From Chryseobacterium echinoideorum (lineage in GTDB: Bacteria; Bacteroidota; Bacteroidia; Flavobacteriales; Weeksellaceae), in NCBI RefSeq assembly GCF_007474535.1, contig NZ_VKNW01000003.1, forward strand, positions 310,001-374,000: DNA of 64,000 bases, written 5' to 3'. Shown in pieces: positions 32,184 to 42,748 of this stretch. The position numbers and the translations under genes are program-made. The notes under the pieces are model-generated. The model made no database searches. It was not told the DNA's origin and saw only the letters and a list, made by a program, of their open reading frames with translations. Position 1 is the first letter of the stretch. The number at the start of each line of letters is the position of its first letter.

Positions 32184-34868
32184 TTAGAAATTAAATTTAA
32201 ACATTACTCCATAAGTTCTTTGGGTAGGATTGGCACTAAATTCACCAAACTCACTTACTAATCCGTCTGCTCCATAAGTAGTAGATTCGGGATCAACATA
32301 AGGATTATCCTTAGGTGTCCACAAGAAAAGGTTTTTTCCGTACAGGGTGAAAGTAGCATTTTCTATTCCTACACCGGAAAGCCATTGCTTTGGAAATTTG
32401 AAAGATAAAGATACATCTCTTAATCTTACAAATGTTTTATCTATAATATGAGTTCTTTCAATTCCAGGATTACTTTGAGTATTGTAAAAATTTGCAATTT
32501 CTTCATAAGCAACCGGAGTTGTATTTTCCGAATAAGTTCCGTCACCATTATCTATAACCGAGTTAGGAATTATAAATGGATTTCTATCATTATATAGTGT
32601 CTCTATACCATTTCCTACGAAATGACTCAATCTCTTGGTATAAGAATACATTTTACCGCCTTGCTTCCAATCTACTCCTACGGTTAACGAAAAGTTTTTA
32701 TATTTAAACTCATTTCTAAAGCCCATAATAAAATCTCTTTGTGAGGAACCAATCTTTTCTTCCTGTGATGTCGTTTCATAAAAACCGGTATCTGGATTAA
32801 CTATGTATTGTCCATTGGCATTAGTTTTAGGCACAAGCGAATAGTAAGTTCCAGGTTCTTCCCCTTCTACAAACTTAAATGAAACACCATAATTACTTTG
32901 AACAGTAATTTGATTATCATCTCCTACAATATTTTCTACTTTACCTTTATTTTTTGTAAATGTGTAAGTAAGATTCCACTGAAAATCTTTTGATTTAATA
33001 GGTGTAAAATCCATCATTAATTCAATCCCTCTATTTCTGACATCTCCGAAATTACCTAAAATAGACGCATAGCCTGTTGATCTAGGAAGAACTTTAGGAA
33101 GTATAACATTATCTGTTAACCTGTCATATAAAGAAACATCAAAACCTATACGATTATTGAAAAATCTACCCTCTGCGCCAAATTCAACTTCTGTAGTAAG
33201 TGCATTGACCAACTTATCATTAGTTACTAACTCACCAATTTCATATGAATTAACCCCGCCAAAAGGAAAGAGTAATTGTCCAAAATAACCATCATTAACA
33301 GAAGACACAGCTTTCGTATATACTTGATAAGGATCAGTATCTGTTCCCGCTTGTGCCCAACTTCCTCTTAGTTTCAAGAATTTATTACTTGAACCTAAAA
33401 CAATTGCTGAAAGCCCAACTGAAGGATAGAAGTAGGAATTAGAGCCTTGTGGCAAAGTAGAAGTCCAATCATTTCTTCCTGTAACAGTTAAGAAATAACG
33501 ATCTTTAAATCCTAATTCTGCAGAACCAAATGCATATGTATATCTTCTCTTCATATCATTTTGTGTCAATATAGGAGTAGACGCAGAATTGGAAAGCTCA
33601 TAATAGTATGGAATATCAAGATTGGTTACCTGCGCTGCCAAAGCATTTGAACTTTCTTCTGTGAATCCAATACCGGCAGCTGTATTTAATTTCCAATCGT
33701 CTGAGAATTCGGCGTTATGATTAAGTGTGAAATATGAATCATATTTTTTACTAGTGAGCTTTTGCTCTCTAACAGCACCAACCACACCATTTGCATTAGC
33801 TAAATCTTGTGGTGAACCCGGTAAATATTTAACAATAGCTCCCCATCTTTTAACAGTTTCATTCAAAACATCTGCACCTGTTTGAAATGTTGCAGATAAA
33901 TTTTTCGTTATCTCATAATTGAAATTGATATTTCCAAAGAGTCTGTCTGAATTAGCTCTTACCACATTGTTTTCTAAAGAAGTATATGGATTTGCAGCGT
34001 ATGGAGTAAAAAAGTAAGACGGGGTATTGAAGATATTGTTTCTATCTTGCATATCCACTAAACTTACATCATTGGGCATCTGAATTAGTTCCTGAAAAAC
34101 AGTTTTACCAAATGAAGCATCATCTCCTTGTCCTGTTGGCACAGCATTAGTTTTTCTATTTGAATAATTAGCAGAAACTTTTATTTTCAATTTATCAAAG
34201 TTAAGACCTCCATTAAAACCAATTGTTCGGCGAACAAATTTATCGTTATCGGTAGGATAAACTCCGTCAGAGTTTATATTACTAAGTGTTAATGCACCAT
34301 CTGCATTTTCACTCCCACCAGATAAACTCAGTGTATTTGTGGTAATTAATACAACTCCATTTGCGCCGTCTTTACCATACAACGCAGTTGCTGCAGCACC
34401 TTTAAGGAAATTCATTGATTCAATAATGTTAGGATCAATATCATTTAAAGTTGATCCAGAATCGAATGTGTTGTCAAATCCTACTTTACTGGAAGTAGCA
34501 TTATTAAGCATTGGAGTACCATCAATTACAATTAACGGTTGCGAAGAGCCCAATGACTTAAATCCTCTACTTACGATTTTTGGTGTAGCTCCTGGCTGAG
34601 CTGGCGCAGAAATGTCAACACCTGGAACTTTTCCAGATAAACTTTCGAAAGCGTTTGTATTTACTATTTCTGTTAATTGATTACCTGAAACAATTGTCTT
34701 TCCATAAGAACTTGCCTTTTCTTGTCGCTTAACTCCCAAAACAGTAACAACTACACCTTCAATTTCCTGAGTTTTTAAACTATCGCCAGATTTTGTTTCT
34801 TGCGCTTGGGCAATGACGAAAGAAGAAGATAATACTAAAACTAGTATTCCTGTTGTTAGTTTCTTCAT
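32184..34868 (-). CDS. SusC/RagA family TonB-dependent outer-membrane transporter
   Basis: 894 residues: signal peptide (1-22), plug domain (about 40-190, with GVVVTVLGVKR, IVSRGFKSLGSSQPLIVIDG and AATALYGKDGANGVVLITT) and a 22-strand barrel ending GVMFKFNF. It lacks the N-terminal carboxypeptidase-D-like domain that many SusC proteins carry. The plug's FLKGAAATALYGKDGANG motif is diagnostic for the SusC/RagA group. First gene of a four-gene operon (SusC, SusD, Ig-like, lipid-binding). No ECF sigma or anti-sigma pair is adjacent, so regulation is unclear. Confidence 0.95.
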   Translation of the reverse strand: MKKLTTGILVLVLSSSFVIAQAQETKSGDSLKTQEIEGVVVTVLGVKRQEKASSYGKTIVSGNQLTEIVNTNAFESLSGKVPGVDISAPAQPGATPKIVSRGFKSLGSSQPLIVIDGTPMLNNATSSKVGFDNTFDSGSTLNDIDPNIIESMNFLKGAAATALYGKDGANGVVLITTNTLSLSGGSENADGALTLSNINSDGVYPTDNDKFVRRTIGFNGGLNFDKLKIKVSANYSNRKTNAVPTGQGDDASFGKTVFQELIQMPNDVSLVDMQDRNNIFNTPSYFFTPYAANPYTSLENNVVRANSDRLFGNINFNYEITKNLSATFQTGADVLNETVKRWGAIVKYLPGSPQDLANANGVVGAVREQKLTSKKYDSYFTLNHNAEFSDDWKLNTAAGIGFTEESSNALAAQVTNLDIPYYYELSNSASTPILTQNDMKRRYTYAFGSAELGFKDRYFLTVTGRNDWTSTLPQGSNSYFYPSVGLSAIVLGSSNKFLKLRGSWAQAGTDTDPYQVYTKAVSSVNDGYFGQLLFPFGGVNSYEIGELVTNDKLVNALTTEVEFGAEGRFFNNRIGFDVSLYDRLTDNVILPKVLPRSTGYASILGNFGDVRNRGIELMMDFTPIKSKDFQWNLTYTFTKNKGKVENIVGDDNQITVQSNYGVSFKFVEGEEPGTYYSLVPKTNANGQYIVNPDTGFYETTSQEEKIGSSQRDFIMGFRNEFKYKNFSLTVGVDWKQGGKMYSYTKRLSHFVGNGIETLYNDRNPFIIPNSVIDNGDGTYSENTTPVAYEEIANFYNTQSNPGIERTHIIDKTFVRLRDVSLSFKFPKQWLSGVGIENATFTLYGKNLFLWTPKDNPYVDPESTTYGADGLVSEFGEFSANPTQRTYGVMFKFNF

Positions 34869-34993
34869 AATTAATATTAATTTTGTGTTAACAAAGTTGT
34901 AAAAACTTTATCTACAAAACTGCTAAATTTTCAAATTATTATTATTTATCACATAGCATGGTGAATTATGTTAAATAACAAATGTTAAAATTT

Positions 34994-35578
34994 ATGGAAT
35001 TATTAAGAAAATGGTCAGAAAATTATATAGAAGCCGGTTGTGATGAGGTAGGACGCGGGTGTCTGAGCGGACCGGTTGTCGCTGCAGCCGTTATTTTAGA
35101 CGAAAAATTCGAGCAAAGACTTGTTAATGATTCTAAAAAATTAACATTTAAAACAAGAATGGAACTGGATAGCTATATAAAGGATAACGTAAAATGCTTT
35201 GCAATTTCCGAGCTACCACCTTCTTTCATTGATCAACATAACATACTGAATTCTAGTATACATGCGATGCATAAAGCTTTAGACCAGCTTACGATTCGTC
35301 CTGAGCTAATCTTAGTGGATGGAAATAAATTTCACCCTTATCATTATATTCCTCATCAATGCATTATTAAAGGTGACTCCAAATTTTTATCCATTGCTGC
35401 TGCTTCCATATTGGCAAAGAATTATCGTGACAAACTGATGATGCAACTTCATGAAGAACATCCTGAATATGGGTGGAATACCAATTTCGGATATGCTACA
35501 AAAAAACATCAGGAAGCTTTAAAAAAATACGGAATAAGTAAATATCACAGATTATCGTTCAGATTAAAATATGATTAA
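34994..35578 (+). CDS. rnhB: Ribonuclease HII
   Basis: Cleaves RNA in RNA-DNA hybrids and removes single ribonucleotides from DNA. 194 residues from the second ATG (MELLRKWSENYIEAGCDEVGRG); an in-frame ATG 12 bp earlier (34982) is equally possible. Acidic active-site residues are in GCDEVGRG (Asp and Glu) and LVDGN (Asp), with a fourth in KGDSKFLSIAAAS. The C-terminal YGWNTNFGYATKKH is also characteristic. Divergent from the Sus operon and ended by a perfect hairpin. Confidence 0.95.
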   Translation: MELLRKWSENYIEAGCDEVGRGCLSGPVVAAAVILDEKFEQRLVNDSKKLTFKTRMELDSYIKDNVKCFAISELPPSFIDQHNILNSSIHAMHKALDQLTIRPELILVDGNKFHPYHYIPHQCIIKGDSKFLSIAAASILAKNYRDKLMMQLHEEHPEYGWNTNFGYATKKHQEALKKYGISKYHRLSFRLKYD

Positions 35579-35586
35579 ATAATCAC

Positions 35587-35620
35587 AATGTGAATTATTG
35601 ATTTTAAAATAATTCACATT
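35587..35620 (+). terminator. rnhB terminator
   Basis: Perfect 13-bp stem AATGTGAATTATT (35587-35599) and AATAATTCACATT (35608-35620), 8-nt loop, 9 bp past the stop codon. The T tract is weak. Confidence 0.6.
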
Positions 35621-35771
35621 GAAATTTAAATCAATTCTAAATAAAACAGATTTTATAAAAAACGTATAAAATTTACAAACAAACCAGACTGAAAATCAAT
35701 TAATTATTCAAATTCATCAGCATTATTTCCTGCGCAAGTCGCTATTTGACAATACTCGAAATTGACCAAAA

Positions 35772-35802
35772 AAAATCCGCTTCAGCATCTGAAGCGGATT
35801 TT
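35772..35802 (-). terminator. pckA terminator
   Basis: Perfect 14-bp stem AAAATCCGCTTCAG (35772-35785) and CTGAAGCGGATTTT (35789-35802), 3-nt loop, followed on the minus strand by more T. One of the strongest hairpins in the window. Confidence 0.88.
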
Positions 35803-35809
35803 ACAATTA

Positions 35810-37426
35810 TTAAATCGTTTGTTTCTGTAATTGAGGTCCTGAAGAAATAAGTTTTTTTGCTTCTTCATTATCACAATACTGTTCAAAGTTTTTGATATAT
35901 TTTGCTGCTAAATCTTTTGCTTTTTCTTCCCATTCCGTTACATCAGCATAGGTATCTCTAGGATCCAGAATTCCTTCAGAAACATTGGGTAATGATGTAG
36001 GAATCTCAAGATTCATGATAGGCAATGTTGCTTTTTCTGCGTTCTCAATTGATCCGTCTATGATCGCATCAATGATCGCTCTTGTATCTTTCAAAGAAAT
36101 TCTTTTTCCGGTTCCGTTCCATCCTGTATTTACAAGATATGCTTTGGCTCCGTGTTCTTTCATTTTACCAATAAGAGTTTTGGAATACATTGTAGGGTGC
36201 AGTGTAAGGAAAGCTTCTCCAAATGCTGGTGAAAAAGATGGTTCTGGTGACGTAATCCCTCTTTCAGTTCCTGCAAGCTTTGAAGTGTAACCGCAAAGGA
36301 AATGATACTGCGCCTGATTTTCATCTAATATAGAAACCGGTGGCAAGACCCCGAAAGCATCAGCAGAAAGATAAACAATTTTCTTAGCATGGCCTGCCTT
36401 TGAAGGCAGAACAATCTTATTAATATGATAAATAGGATAGGAAACTCTTGTATTTTCAGTAATAGAGCCATCAGAATAGTCGCAAACACCATTATTTACT
36501 ACCACATTCTCAAGAAGAGCATCTCTTTTAATTGCTCTGAAAATATCCGGTTCTTTTTCGGCAGATAAATCAATAACTTTTGCATAACATCCGCCTTCAT
36601 AGTTGAAAACACCATTGTTATCCCAACCATGCTCATCATCACCAATTAAATATCTTTTAGGGTCAGCAGATAAAGTAGTTTTCCCTGTTCCTGAAAGTCC
36701 GAAGAAAAGAGCAACATCTCCATCTTCTCCTACATTTGCAGAGCAGTGCATTGATGCCATTCCTTTCAAAGGAAGATAATAATTCATCATCGCAAACATC
36801 CCTTTCTTCATTTCGCCACCATACCATGTTCCTCCAATTATCTGAAGTTTCTGTGAAAGATTAAACATGATAAAATTCTCAGAATTCAAATCCTGTGCTT
36901 CCCAATTAGGGTTGGTCGTTTTTGACCCGTTGATTACAGTAAAATCCGGCTCTCCATAATTTTCAAGCTCATAATGTGAAGGACGGATGAACATATTGGT
37001 AACAAAATGTGCCTGCCAAGCTACTTCTACAATAAATCTCACTTTAAGTCTTGTATCTGCATTAGTTCCGCAAAAAGTATCTACAACATAGATTTTTTTT
37101 GCAGATGAAAGCTGATCCAAAACTAAATCTTTGCAAGATTCAAAAATTTCAGGAGTTGTAGCTAGATTTACCTTTCCATCCCAGAAAATAGTATCTTTTG
37201 TAACATCATCCTTCACAATATACCTGTCTTTAGGCGAACGGCCAGTGAAAACCCCTGTCTTTACAGATACTGCTCCCGATTCTGTAACTTCAGCTTTTTC
37301 AAAACCCTGATTTTCAGGTGAAACTTCGGCTTGATATAATTCTTCGTAAGAAGGATTATAAATTAATTCGTAATCTCCTTTAATCCCTAATTTTTGTAAA
37401 TCTTGGATGATTTTAGCGTTTTTCAT
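35810..37426 (-). CDS. pckA: Phosphoenolpyruvate carboxykinase (ATP)
   Basis: Converts oxaloacetate and ATP to phosphoenolpyruvate, CO2 and ADP, the entry to gluconeogenesis. 538 residues, normal length for the ATP-type enzyme. Motifs: [11 protein letters not shown] (substrate loop), the kinase-1a P-loop [13 protein letters not shown], the kinase-2 metal site LIGDDEHGW and ENTRVSYPI. It is monocistronic, with a separate leader of about 130 bp before the next upstream gene and a strong terminator. A gluconeogenic role fits an organism living on peptides. Confidence 0.97.
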   Translation of the reverse strand: MKNAKIIQDLQKLGIKGDYELIYNPSYEELYQAEVSPENQGFEKAEVTESGAVSVKTGVFTGRSPKDRYIVKDDVTKDTIFWDGKVNLATTPEIFESCKDLVLDQLSSAKKIYVVDTFCGTNADTRLKVRFIVEVAWQAHFVTNMFIRPSHYELENYGEPDFTVINGSKTTNPNWEAQDLNSENFIMFNLSQKLQIIGGTWYGGEMKKGMFAMMNYYLPLKGMASMHCSANVGEDGDVALFFGLSGTGKTTLSADPKRYLIGDDEHGWDNNGVFNYEGGCYAKVIDLSAEKEPDIFRAIKRDALLENVVVNNGVCDYSDGSITENTRVSYPIYHINKIVLPSKAGHAKKIVYLSADAFGVLPPVSILDENQAQYHFLCGYTSKLAGTERGITSPEPSFSPAFGEAFLTLHPTMYSKTLIGKMKEHGAKAYLVNTGWNGTGKRISLKDTRAIIDAIIDGSIENAEKATLPIMNLEIPTSLPNVSEGILDPRDTYADVTEWEEKAKDLAAKYIKNFEQYCDNEEAKKLISSGPQLQKQTI

Positions 37427-37556
37427 TTTACTTATATTTTCTGTTTCTTTTTTGCTGTTTACACAAATTAATATTAACTAATTGTTAAACGTTGATAAAT
37501 ATAAACATATAAGCGAAAATGACAAATAAAAAATACAAGATTTATAATTCTGAAAA

Positions 37557-38459
37557 TCAAACAATTAAATCTTCCCAATTAAAAATAGTGGTAAAACCTT
37601 TGCCCCAAAAATAGTTCTTATAACCTCTAAATTTTGTACTTATTACAAAATCTCCTCCCCAAGCACCTAAACTTTTGATAAAAACCGGACAATCTGTAAA
37701 AAACCTCGACTTAACTGTCGGAATTTCAATAAAATCTGATATTTTTTGCTCATGTATCATCATTAATTGAGAAAAATTTTCCAATTCGTTACATAATAAA
37801 ATTTTTCTTGTAAGATCAGAAAATTCATCAACCAAAAATTTTGATCTTTTTTTTGATTGATAAAGATGAATTCCTTCACGGCTATCCTGCTTCTGATTAA
37901 GATGTATAAAGATGAGTTCATTTTTAAACTCAGGACTGTAAACAATCTTTTCAAAATGAATATTGGGTTTATTCTGAAAAAGCACTGCGGAATTTGAATG
38001 AGCGACCGCAATATCATAACCGCTTCCGCCTAGACTGACATGATTTAATTTAAAAGGATCTATTCCCGACCATTCTGCAAGATTATTCATCAGTGTTGAA
38101 CTGCTTCCTAATCCGTAATCAGACGGAAATTGAAGATTTGTTTTTAGAAAATAAGTTTGGGAATTTTTAAACTTTGTTTCAGAAAGTTTCTGAACATTTC
38201 TGAGAGTTTTTAGAACAAACTCAGCACTTGAAGAGATATTGGTTTGTAAAATCTGCCAATTATTATAGTCAATTTTGACTTGTAACCATAATTTATCTTG
38301 ATGATACGCTTCCCAGAAAATCATTGATTTTCCATCTGCTTTTTCTTCAAAAAAAAACTCTTGTCCCAGCTTTGTGGGTACAGCCAGAACAAGAGCTCCA
38401 TCTACAGCGAAATATTCTGAAGTAAGCATTAGCTTTCCTGATGAATATAGCTCGCCCAT
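37557..38459 (-). CDS. GYDIA family GHMP kinase
   Basis: A small-molecule kinase of the galactokinase/homoserine/mevalonate/phosphomevalonate fold; 300 residues. The N-terminal ligand strand (GELYSSGKLMLTSEYFAVDGALVLAVP), the P-loop DYGLGSSSTL and the group name motif GGSGYDIAVAHS are all visible; the C-terminal motif 3 appears as LGAWGGDFV. The GYDIA group is typical of Bacteroidota and has been linked to mevalonate-pathway kinases, but its exact substrate is not certain. It follows fabD by 9 bp and is probably cotranscribed. Confidence 0.88.
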   Translation of the reverse strand: MGELYSSGKLMLTSEYFAVDGALVLAVPTKLGQEFFFEEKADGKSMIFWEAYHQDKLWLQVKIDYNNWQILQTNISSSAEFVLKTLRNVQKLSETKFKNSQTYFLKTNLQFPSDYGLGSSSTLMNNLAEWSGIDPFKLNHVSLGGSGYDIAVAHSNSAVLFQNKPNIHFEKIVYSPEFKNELIFIHLNQKQDSREGIHLYQSKKRSKFLVDEFSDLTRKILLCNELENFSQLMMIHEQKISDFIEIPTVKSRFFTDCPVFIKSLGAWGGDFVISTKFRGYKNYFWGKGFTTIFNWEDLIV

Positions 38460-38468
38460 GATAATATT

Positions 38469-39344
38469 TTATACGGCAGAAGCTGTCATTGCTTCGCTGT
38501 CAATTTTTTTAATGAGTCCCTGAAGAGTTTTTCCTGGTCCTACTTCCACAAAATTAGTAGCACCATCTTTGATCATATTCTGTACAGACTGTGTCCATTT
38601 TACAGGACCTGTTAATTGTGCAATAAGATTATTTTTAATCTGATCCGGATCTGTAACTGCCGTGGTAGTAATATTCTGGTAAACAGGAATAGTAGGTTTT
38701 CTAAACCTGGTGTTTTCAATTGCTGTCGCCAGTCTTTCTTGTGCCGGCCGCATCAGAGGAGAGTGAAAAGCGCCATTTACCGGTAAAAGTAATGCCCTTT
38801 TAGCCCCTGCTTCTTTCAGCTTTACACAAGCTTCTTCTACTGCTGCTGTTTCTCCAGAAATCACAAGCTGTCCCGGGCAATTGTAATTTGCAGGAACAAC
38901 TATTCCGCTGATTGAAGCACAGATTTCTTCAACTTTAGCATCATCAAGACCTAAAATTGCAGCCATAGAACTTGGGTTTGCATCACAGGCTTCCTGCATT
39001 GCTTTAGCTCTTTCTGAAACCAGCTTCAGCCCATCATCAAAAGATAGAACACCATTGGCAACCAATGCTGAAAATTCTCCTAGAGAATGTCCCGCAACCA
39101 TTTCTGCACCTAAGCCATTAACAGCCTTTAGAGCAGCGACAGAATGTATAAATATTGAGGGTTGAGTAACCTCAGTTTTTTTAAGATCTTCATCGGTTCC
39201 ACTAAACATAAGCGAAAGAATATCAAAACCTAAAATTTCATTGGCAGATTCCATCAAATCTTTAATGTCTTTGCGAGAATCATACAGTTCTTTCCCCATT
39301 CCCACATACTGTGACCCCTGCCCAGGAAATACAAGTGCTTTCAT
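38469..39344 (-). CDS. fabD: Malonyl-CoA:ACP transacylase
   Basis: Transfers malonyl from CoA to acyl carrier protein, supplying fatty-acid elongation. 291 residues. The active-site serine is S87 in GHSLGE, the catalytic His is H194 in GAFHSPLM, and the oxyanion motif GQGSQ lies at 8-12. Upstream gene of a two-gene unit with the GHMP kinase. A normal core gene. Confidence 0.97.
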   Translation of the reverse strand: MKALVFPGQGSQYVGMGKELYDSRKDIKDLMESANEILGFDILSLMFSGTDEDLKKTEVTQPSIFIHSVAALKAVNGLGAEMVAGHSLGEFSALVANGVLSFDDGLKLVSERAKAMQEACDANPSSMAAILGLDDAKVEEICASISGIVVPANYNCPGQLVISGETAAVEEACVKLKEAGAKRALLLPVNGAFHSPLMRPAQERLATAIENTRFRKPTIPVYQNITTTAVTDPDQIKNNLIAQLTGPVKWTQSVQNMIKDGATNFVEVGPGKTLQGLIKKIDSEAMTASAV

Positions 39345-39397
39345 TTATTAATTTAAAAATTAGTACAAATATAATATTTAAGAAAAATACGTCCAAA

Positions 39398-41122
39398 CTA
39401 TGGAACAAGTCTTATGATACGGAAACCTTTGTTGATGTAAGCACCATTAGATTTTGTTCTCACAAATTCAAATTTTGTGGCAAGCTGTGTCTGTACTTTA
39501 TTGATCTGCTTAAAGATTTCTCCTTTTTTGTTTTCTCTAGTCAGCATATCATTTACGATATCAAAGCCAATAATTGCATATTTACCGGGAGTTTTACAGT
39601 ATTTTTCTCTGTAAGCTGCTAAAATTTCTTTTTCAAATCTTCCATCAGTATCAATTTTTCTATCCATCAGATAAACCAAATTTACCTGGCTCAACTCATC
39701 GACTTTTTTATCAAAACTAGAAACAGAATACATACTGAATGCTTTTATACCAGAGACTTCTTTAGAAAGAGCAATCATTTTATTCGAGAAAGCCTCTCCC
39801 ACGTTTTCATTATCATTTGCCAATATGGCAATGACCGGCGCAGACTGCCCCGTCATCATATTCTTATCTAACTGTATATCTGCGGCAGAGTTTACAATAA
39901 TAACATTTGGATTTTTGAGATTCTTTTCCAGAGCTGATTTCAAATAATTAGCATTATCTTTTTTAGCATCTGCTACAATATATATTTTCTGATCAGAATA
40001 TGCAGCCTTTACTTCTTCAGCTATTTTGTCTGCATAAGTTTGGTCTGTAGTTTCCAGAATAATAAGATTGCTGTATCCATATAACTCTGCAGAATTGGCA
40101 AAAGGTGCCACAACAGGTATTTTCTGAGTTTTAGTAAAATCTAAAAGATCAATAACATTCGACTTGAAAAACGGACCGATTATTAAATCTGTATTATTTG
40201 GATTAATTTGAGAAAGAGAACTCTTAAAAGAAGCTTCATTCCCCGAATCCACAATCTTGATATCTAATTTCTGACCTCCTGAAGCGTTTCTTTCTATTGC
40301 TAATCTGGCTCCTGTAAGAAAATCAACAGACATTGAACGATACTGTGTTTCGTTGGTGCTATATCCAAAAGGCAGCATCAAAACAACACTTAAAGCATCA
40401 CCGTTTTTCTTTACATAAGCCGGATCCAGTTTTCTTATCTTCAAAATCATTCCGGTCTTTAGTCCTTTAGATAAATCCGGATTGAGCGCAATAAGCTCGT
40501 CAATAGAAATACCAAATTTATTCACAATAGAAAAAACAGTATCTCCTTGTTCTACAGTATATGTTGCATATTCATCCTGAGAAGAATCATTAGATAAAGC
40601 AGAAGATTTTTGGTTATCCGAATCTATTTTAGATTTACTGTTGGTAACACTAGCTGATGCAGCATCTATGGGTGTTGCTGATGCAATGACGGATGAACCG
40701 CCATATTTTTTTATATTATCAAGAGGAAGCGTAATTTCGTCACCAATTTTCATGTGAGAATCCAATTCAGGATTCAATTTTCTTAATTCGGCTTCTGAAA
40801 TTTTATATTGTTTGGTAATTCCGTAAATAGTCTGTTTAGGCTGAAGAATAATTTTCGCCAGCTGACTGTTTTTATATGAACCTGCAGAAATTCCCGAAGC
40901 TGTACTGCCACTTGGTTTCACCACAAGAATGTCACCGATAGCAATTTTTCCGTCTTTAGATTTCGGATTAAGTTTCAGCAATTCATCCACTGTAAGACCA
41001 TATTTTTTAGAAATATTGTAGGGAGTGTCGCCTTTTACAACCGTATGAGTTTTCTGTGCAGACATACTCAGAAACATACATAAACCAGATAGTACAAAAA
41101 ACCTCTTTATCATATTTGACAT
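39398..41122 (-). CDS. Exported LysM protein with periplasmic-binding-like domain
   Basis: 574 residues with signal peptide (MIKRFFVLSGLCMFLSMSAQ; a second ATG at 41113 is an alternative start). Three LysM domains follow: THTVVKGDTPYNISKKYGL (about 25-70), an intermediate one (about 85-130, LAKIILQPKQTIYGITKQY) and YTVEQGDTVFSIVNKFGIS (about 187-232). The rest (about 250-574) looks like a type I periplasmic-binding fold, as in LpoA or amino-acid-binding proteins (GARLAIERNASGGQ, IIGPFFKSNVIDLLDFTK, VVAPFANS). It may tie peptidoglycan to a sensor or synthesis regulator. It lies 28 bp after bshC. Confidence 0.87.
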   Translation of the reverse strand: MSNMIKRFFVLSGLCMFLSMSAQKTHTVVKGDTPYNISKKYGLTVDELLKLNPKSKDGKIAIGDILVVKPSGSTASGISAGSYKNSQLAKIILQPKQTIYGITKQYKISEAELRKLNPELDSHMKIGDEITLPLDNIKKYGGSSVIASATPIDAASASVTNSKSKIDSDNQKSSALSNDSSQDEYATYTVEQGDTVFSIVNKFGISIDELIALNPDLSKGLKTGMILKIRKLDPAYVKKNGDALSVVLMLPFGYSTNETQYRSMSVDFLTGARLAIERNASGGQKLDIKIVDSGNEASFKSSLSQINPNNTDLIIGPFFKSNVIDLLDFTKTQKIPVVAPFANSAELYGYSNLIILETTDQTYADKIAEEVKAAYSDQKIYIVADAKKDNANYLKSALEKNLKNPNVIIVNSAADIQLDKNMMTGQSAPVIAILANDNENVGEAFSNKMIALSKEVSGIKAFSMYSVSSFDKKVDELSQVNLVYLMDRKIDTDGRFEKEILAAYREKYCKTPGKYAIIGFDIVNDMLTRENKKGEIFKQINKVQTQLATKFEFVRTKSNGAYINKGFRIIRLVP

Positions 41123-41150
41123 TATAGTTTACAAAAATACTTCTTTAAAA

Positions 41151-42734
41151 TTAAATGGCAACTATTATTAGATTTGAATCTTCAACAGACATTTCTTCCA
41201 GACAAAATTCTACCCACTGATTACCAAAATCTGAATAAAACACACTGAAATTATAAATTCTTTCCTGCCATGATTTAGCAGGATGTATGTCTAAAAAAAG
41301 TTTTTCAAGACGTTCTAAAAGTTCCTTTTGTTTTATTTTCTCTGCTTTTAATAGTCTTTTTCTCATTCTTCCGAAAGATTTCAGCTGCCGGGTTTCTTCG
41401 GCTTTCACTAAATTTCCAAAAGATTTTTCTGTAAGCTGTGCTGAATTTTTTAACTCAGCAAAGTGTTGTCGAAGTTCTTCCTCTTTACTTTGAAGCAAAT
41501 CCTGAATTTCGTTACCAAATAATATCTTTTCATTCGTAAGTTTGGTAAAATTACCAAAAAAGTCTTCAATACTGAGATGAAGTTTTTCTATCTTGTCCAA
41601 TTTTTTTTCTGACAAAAAAAGCATTGAATTTCTGGGTATTAAAATCGGAAAAGGTAAGTTGATCTCAGAAAAATAATCTTTTAATTCCAGCCAATACATT
41701 ATTTCAGCATTTCCTCCGATATAAGCCAGATTGGGAAGAATATTTTCCTGATATACCGGTCTCATAAGCGCATTGGGACTGAACTTTTCGGGATGCTTTT
41801 CAAGTTCAGAAATAAGATCTTTTTTGCTGAATTTTATATCTTTATCAACAATAAAATATTCTGTTCCGTCATAATCAATCCTATTTCGTGTTTCAGTAAA
41901 ATAAAATAAATTGATATTACGGGGATTTACCTGAACTTTTCCGTACTTTTCTGTAAGGAAATCTACTTTTTCTTTGGATGCTTTTTCAAGGCTGAAATGG
42001 GTAAGTTCGTTCTTAAAAATATCAACCATCTGTTTTTTCAGCTCTTTTGAATCGCCATCCACAATTAGCAGTCCAAATTCAGAAAAAAGCCTTTGAACTA
42101 AAGTCTGAATAGACTTCGTTAAAGTATTTCCCGTTTTATAAGCTTCTTTCAGCATCAAAATCAATTCAGTTCCGAAAATGGTGTCTTTAAATTCCTTTTC
42201 GAATTCAGAAATAAAAAAAACATCATTTATTTTTATCTTTCCTACAGCTCCGCCACTTTTTTCATTGATTTCGTAGAAACCGTTTTCAGTTTTAAAATGA
42301 TTAATCTCATCAAAATCATGATCTTCCGATGCCATCCAATAGAGAGGAACAAAATTAAAATCCGGAAATTTATCTTTCAAATAAACGCAGGTTTTGATGG
42401 TCTGCAAAATTTTATAAATGAAAAATACAGGACCTGAAAAAAGATTGAGTTGGTGTCCTGTAGTGATTGTAAAAGTATTGTTTAATGTAAGCTTTTCTAA
42501 ATTCTCTGTTTGTTTTGCTGAAAATTTGTACTCCGAAAGCTGCTGCCCAATTGTTTCTGCAAGAATCTGTCTTTTCTTTTCAGAAAAATTTTGCTTTATT
42601 TTAATTTGTTCGGCGAAATTTTCTTTTGAAAAGGTAACATTTTCAAAACCATCAATATTTTTACTCAAAAAATCTTTGATCAGTTGGGGAATACTTTCTA
42701 TATCGCTGAATGCTATTTTTTTTACTGTTCTCAA
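41151..42734 (-). CDS. bshC: Bacillithiol biosynthesis cysteine-adding enzyme BshC
   Basis: Adds cysteine to GlcN-malate, the last step of bacillithiol synthesis. 527 residues (usual about 530). Family motifs: TTGHQLNLFSGPVFFIYKI, FVPLYWMASEDHDFDEINH, the LRP-like LMRPVYQENILPNLAYIGGNAE, and a coiled-coil region (about 400-470) rich in Glu and Lys. The other genes of the pathway (bshA, bshB) are not in the window. It lies between a LysM gene and the putative porin, all on the minus strand with short gaps, and may be cotranscribed with them. Confidence 0.94.
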   Translation of the reverse strand: MRTVKKIAFSDIESIPQLIKDFLSKNIDGFENVTFSKENFAEQIKIKQNFSEKKRQILAETIGQQLSEYKFSAKQTENLEKLTLNNTFTITTGHQLNLFSGPVFFIYKILQTIKTCVYLKDKFPDFNFVPLYWMASEDHDFDEINHFKTENGFYEINEKSGGAVGKIKINDVFFISEFEKEFKDTIFGTELILMLKEAYKTGNTLTKSIQTLVQRLFSEFGLLIVDGDSKELKKQMVDIFKNELTHFSLEKASKEKVDFLTEKYGKVQVNPRNINLFYFTETRNRIDYDGTEYFIVDKDIKFSKKDLISELEKHPEKFSPNALMRPVYQENILPNLAYIGGNAEIMYWLELKDYFSEINLPFPILIPRNSMLFLSEKKLDKIEKLHLSIEDFFGNFTKLTNEKILFGNEIQDLLQSKEEELRQHFAELKNSAQLTEKSFGNLVKAEETRQLKSFGRMRKRLLKAEKIKQKELLERLEKLFLDIHPAKSWQERIYNFSVFYSDFGNQWVEFCLEEMSVEDSNLIIVAI

Positions 42735-42748
42735 CTTTCACTGATTTT

